The notes beneath the pieces are model-generated. The model saw only the letters and a list, made by a program, of their open reading frames with translations. It ran no database searches and was not told where the DNA came from. DNA of 64,000 bases from Puia dinghuensis (GTDB lineage Bacteria > Bacteroidota > Bacteroidia > Chitinophagales > Chitinophagaceae). The DNA lies in assembly GCF_014642875.1 (NCBI RefSeq), contig NZ_BMJC01000004.1, positions 1-64,000 of the forward strand, read 5' to 3'. Shown piece after piece: positions 62,296-64,000 of this stretch. Made by a program: the position numbers and the translations under genes. Each line of letters begins with the position of its first letter. Position 1 is the first letter of the stretch.

Positions 62296-63438
62296 ATGAA
62301 ACTGTTGTATTCCTTATCGCTCGCCGGGACCATCCTGTTCGCTTCCTGTCATAACAGTCTCCCCGCCATCTCTCTTACAGAAACTACCATATATACGATC
62401 GACACCGTCCGAATGGCGGCTGCCGGCGGTGATGAAAAAGCAGCCCGCCAGAAACTGGAGGAAGCGGCCGCGTTGTACAAGAAAGACAGCACAGGAGGCA
62501 TCCGGCTATATAAATCTGCCATCCTGTTGAAGCCTACCGCCAAGGCCTATTTCGATCTCGCCGGTGCGCTGCTTGCGACACGTCAGTATAACGAGGGCAT
62601 CCAGGCATTGTCCATCGCGGAGAAACTGGGGTACACTCCTCTTGCCAATGTGATGTTCCGGTATGCCTACGCCTATGCGCACAGACCTGCTTATCAGGAT
62701 GATCATACTTCAAACGACGCGCATGCCATCCACTATATGGAGCTCGCTATCCAGATGGGGTATGCGCATCCCAACCAGTTTCTCCAGCAGAGCCTGTTCC
62801 CGAACGAGATGCGGCTTGGTGAATTCCAGGCGGTGTTTGTCAATGCCCTCAGCGGCGGCGCGGTGAAGGACCCCGGGAAATCCCTTTGGGATGCCTATAC
62901 AGGACAGTTTCCTGAAGTTCAGCTACCCTTGACGATCGACCGCAGCTGGATAAGCAACCATCCATATAATGAAAATGTCAACTATATCGATTTTCAATAT
63001 GAAAAGTTCATCCCCGACATGCGGAGTGCGCACTTCTCCCGAGAAGGCGGGGAGGTCTATTATTATGTGGCCACGATCCAAAAATCCCCTGCTTATGTAG
63101 CCTTGCTTTATTGTGAGCAATATGAAAGTGATGGCGGCGCTGATACCGCGTCGATACCGCTCTATACACTCGCTACCTATGACCATCAGGGGAAGATCGT
63201 CGACCGGATGCCGGTTGCCGGCCAGGCCGGTGCGGCGTATCCCTTTATGGTATTCAGCATCCAGCCCAGCCTGCAATTCCGGGTGCAGGAATATACGCAT
63301 GTGTTTAAGAACAACCCGGATTCAGCGGGATATGATAACAATCCCATCATCCGCGAGGACCCACAGACGCCAAAAGACTTCCACATTGCGGCTAATGGGA
63401 AGCTCGAGCAGCTAAATGCTCCTATGGCTCTACGCTAG
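62296..63438 (+). CDS. Secreted lipoprotein with TPR-like repeats
   Basis: Start is taken at ATG 62296; a TTG 30 bp upstream is possible. The 380-residue protein has a lipoprotein signal (KLLYSLSLAGTILFASC, Cys18), a helical region with TPR-like pairs (about residues 50-150: LYKKDSTGGIRLYKSAILLKP, AYFDLAGALLATRQYNEGIQALSIAEKLGY) and a beta-rich C-terminal half with no motif I recognise. Function unknown. It converges with the next gene and overlaps it by 17 bp. Confidence 0.78.
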   Translation: MKLLYSLSLAGTILFASCHNSLPAISLTETTIYTIDTVRMAAAGGDEKAARQKLEEAAALYKKDSTGGIRLYKSAILLKPTAKAYFDLAGALLATRQYNEGIQALSIAEKLGYTPLANVMFRYAYAYAHRPAYQDDHTSNDAHAIHYMELAIQMGYAHPNQFLQQSLFPNEMRLGEFQAVFVNALSGGAVKDPGKSLWDAYTGQFPEVQLPLTIDRSWISNHPYNENVNYIDFQYEKFIPDMRSAHFSREGGEVYYYVATIQKSPAYVALLYCEQYESDGGADTASIPLYTLATYDHQGKIVDRMPVAGQAGAAYPFMVFSIQPSLQFRVQEYTHVFKNNPDSAGYDNNPIIREDPQTPKDFHIAANGKLEQLNAPMALR

Positions 63439-64000
63439 GCCGCTGAAGTGTTGGCTGCGGCATCCGATATACCTTCTCCACCCAGCCATTGCGGATGAGG
63501 ATCTCGGCCAGAATGAGGTTCGGCACCCAGCTGAGCCACGCCGTCGTGATATAGATATCGCGGGGGGTGAAGGGAAGAGTGGTCAGGTCGATAAGATAGG
63601 TATATCCACGAAGCGTGATGGCCGAGAGGGTCAGCGCATAGCTTCTGAACATAAAGGCCCCATGCAGGGTAAACCGCTTGCGGATGGCATAATAGCCGGC
63701 ACAAGCGGTGAAGGTTATCCAAAGAACAGACAACAACGTAAAGCTCGCCCTGGCAGGGAGGCCGCCATTGGCATACAGGGCCATGACAAAGGCGGCGGGA
63801 CCGCTGACCATCGTTACCGTGAGTAGATAGGCCCAGCCCATAACACGATGGATTTGAGGCTTGCGAACGAGCAGCCGGGGAGCGAATTGCGTGAATCCTG
63901 CTATCAGCACCAGGCAGCTGGTGAATACATGCGTGTAGAAGCTAATGCGCCAATATCCGATATGATAGATGCGTTCCTTGGTACGCAGAAAGTTGATATT
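63422..64000 (-). CDS. DUF2306-like membrane protein, cut by the window end
   Basis: The frame is open to base 64000 and no start codon needs to lie within the window, so this is a partial gene. The visible part has about five helices, with FYTHVFTSCLVLIAGFTQF, then RKPQIHRVMGWAYLLTVTMVSGPAAFVMAL, HGAFMFRSYALTLSAI and WLSWVPNLILAEIL. The pattern HRxxGW and HxxWMxRSY resembles DUF2306 proteins, with His residues that could bind haem. The C-terminus PQPTLQRPSVEP is complete. Confidence 0.75.
   Translation of the reverse strand, partial: NINFLRTKERIYHIGYWRISFYTHVFTSCLVLIAGFTQFAPRLLVRKPQIHRVMGWAYLLTVTMVSGPAAFVMALYANGGLPARASFTLLSVLWITFTACAGYYAIRKRFTLHGAFMFRSYALTLSAITLRGYTYLIDLTTLPFTPRDIYITTAWLSWVPNLILAEILIRNGWVEKVYRMPQPTLQRPSVEP

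Overview
The window looks like chromosomal DNA of a Bacteroidetes bacterium, most likely a Chitinophagaceae-type soil organism (inference). The basis is moderate-to-high GC with many ATGA start/stop overlaps, Bacteroidetes-type promoters (TTG or TTTG, about 20 nt, TAnnTTTG), an UpxY/NusG-like antiterminator heading a capsule locus, and Bacteroidetes-like Wza and Wzc proteins.

Bases 1-254 are a GC-rich minisatellite (18-bp unit) and its decayed flank. Bases 255-42234 are one polysaccharide locus of 41 genes, all on the minus strand, with gaps under 40 bp and many 4-base overlaps. It is read from a promoter near 42545 through a leader of about 300 nt. The order of transcription is: UpxY-like antiterminator, Wza-like exporter, Wzc-like tyrosine kinase, N-acetyltransferase, Gfo/Idh dehydrogenase, Wzm/Wzt ABC exporter, then a modification block (FkbM methyltransferases, sugar aminotransferase, WbqC, acyltransferase, beta-propeller, PhyH dioxygenase), twelve glycosyltransferases, MBOAT plus SGNH O-acetylation genes, a 2-epimerase, a deacetylase-like protein, a polymerase-like membrane protein, an AsnB amidotransferase, gmd/fcl for GDP-L-fucose, and finally a PHP tyrosine phosphatase that probably reverses the kinase. 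The product is predicted to be a heavily decorated (fucosylated, acetylated, methylated, perhaps amidated) surface polysaccharide. I see no Wzx flippase and no initiating phosphoglycosyltransferase.

Bases 42235-48802 carry a small membrane protein, a Ro60/Rsr (TROVE plus vWA) RNA-binding protein preceded by a promoter and two structured, terminator-ended segments (candidate small RNAs), a membrane hybrid histidine kinase, a divergent Hpt protein and an aminotransferase. Bases 48951-54766 form a nucleic-acid-related region: the DUF5131/TcmP pair (AT-richer, probably acquired), a PA0069-type radical SAM protein, two tandem 2H phosphoesterases, and a divergent umuD-umuC operon whose UmuD lacks both catalytic residues.

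Bases 54818-56862 hold an ECF sigma factor, a small membrane protein and two related secreted His/Tyr/Arg-rich proteins with terminators. Bases 56863-57324 are an AT-rich non-coding stretch with two copies of a 14-bp palindrome. The remainder is housekeeping: a secreted YncE/phosphoesterase fusion, a MurU-like nucleotidyltransferase, nadB, a lipoprotein, and a DUF2306-like membrane protein cut by the window end.
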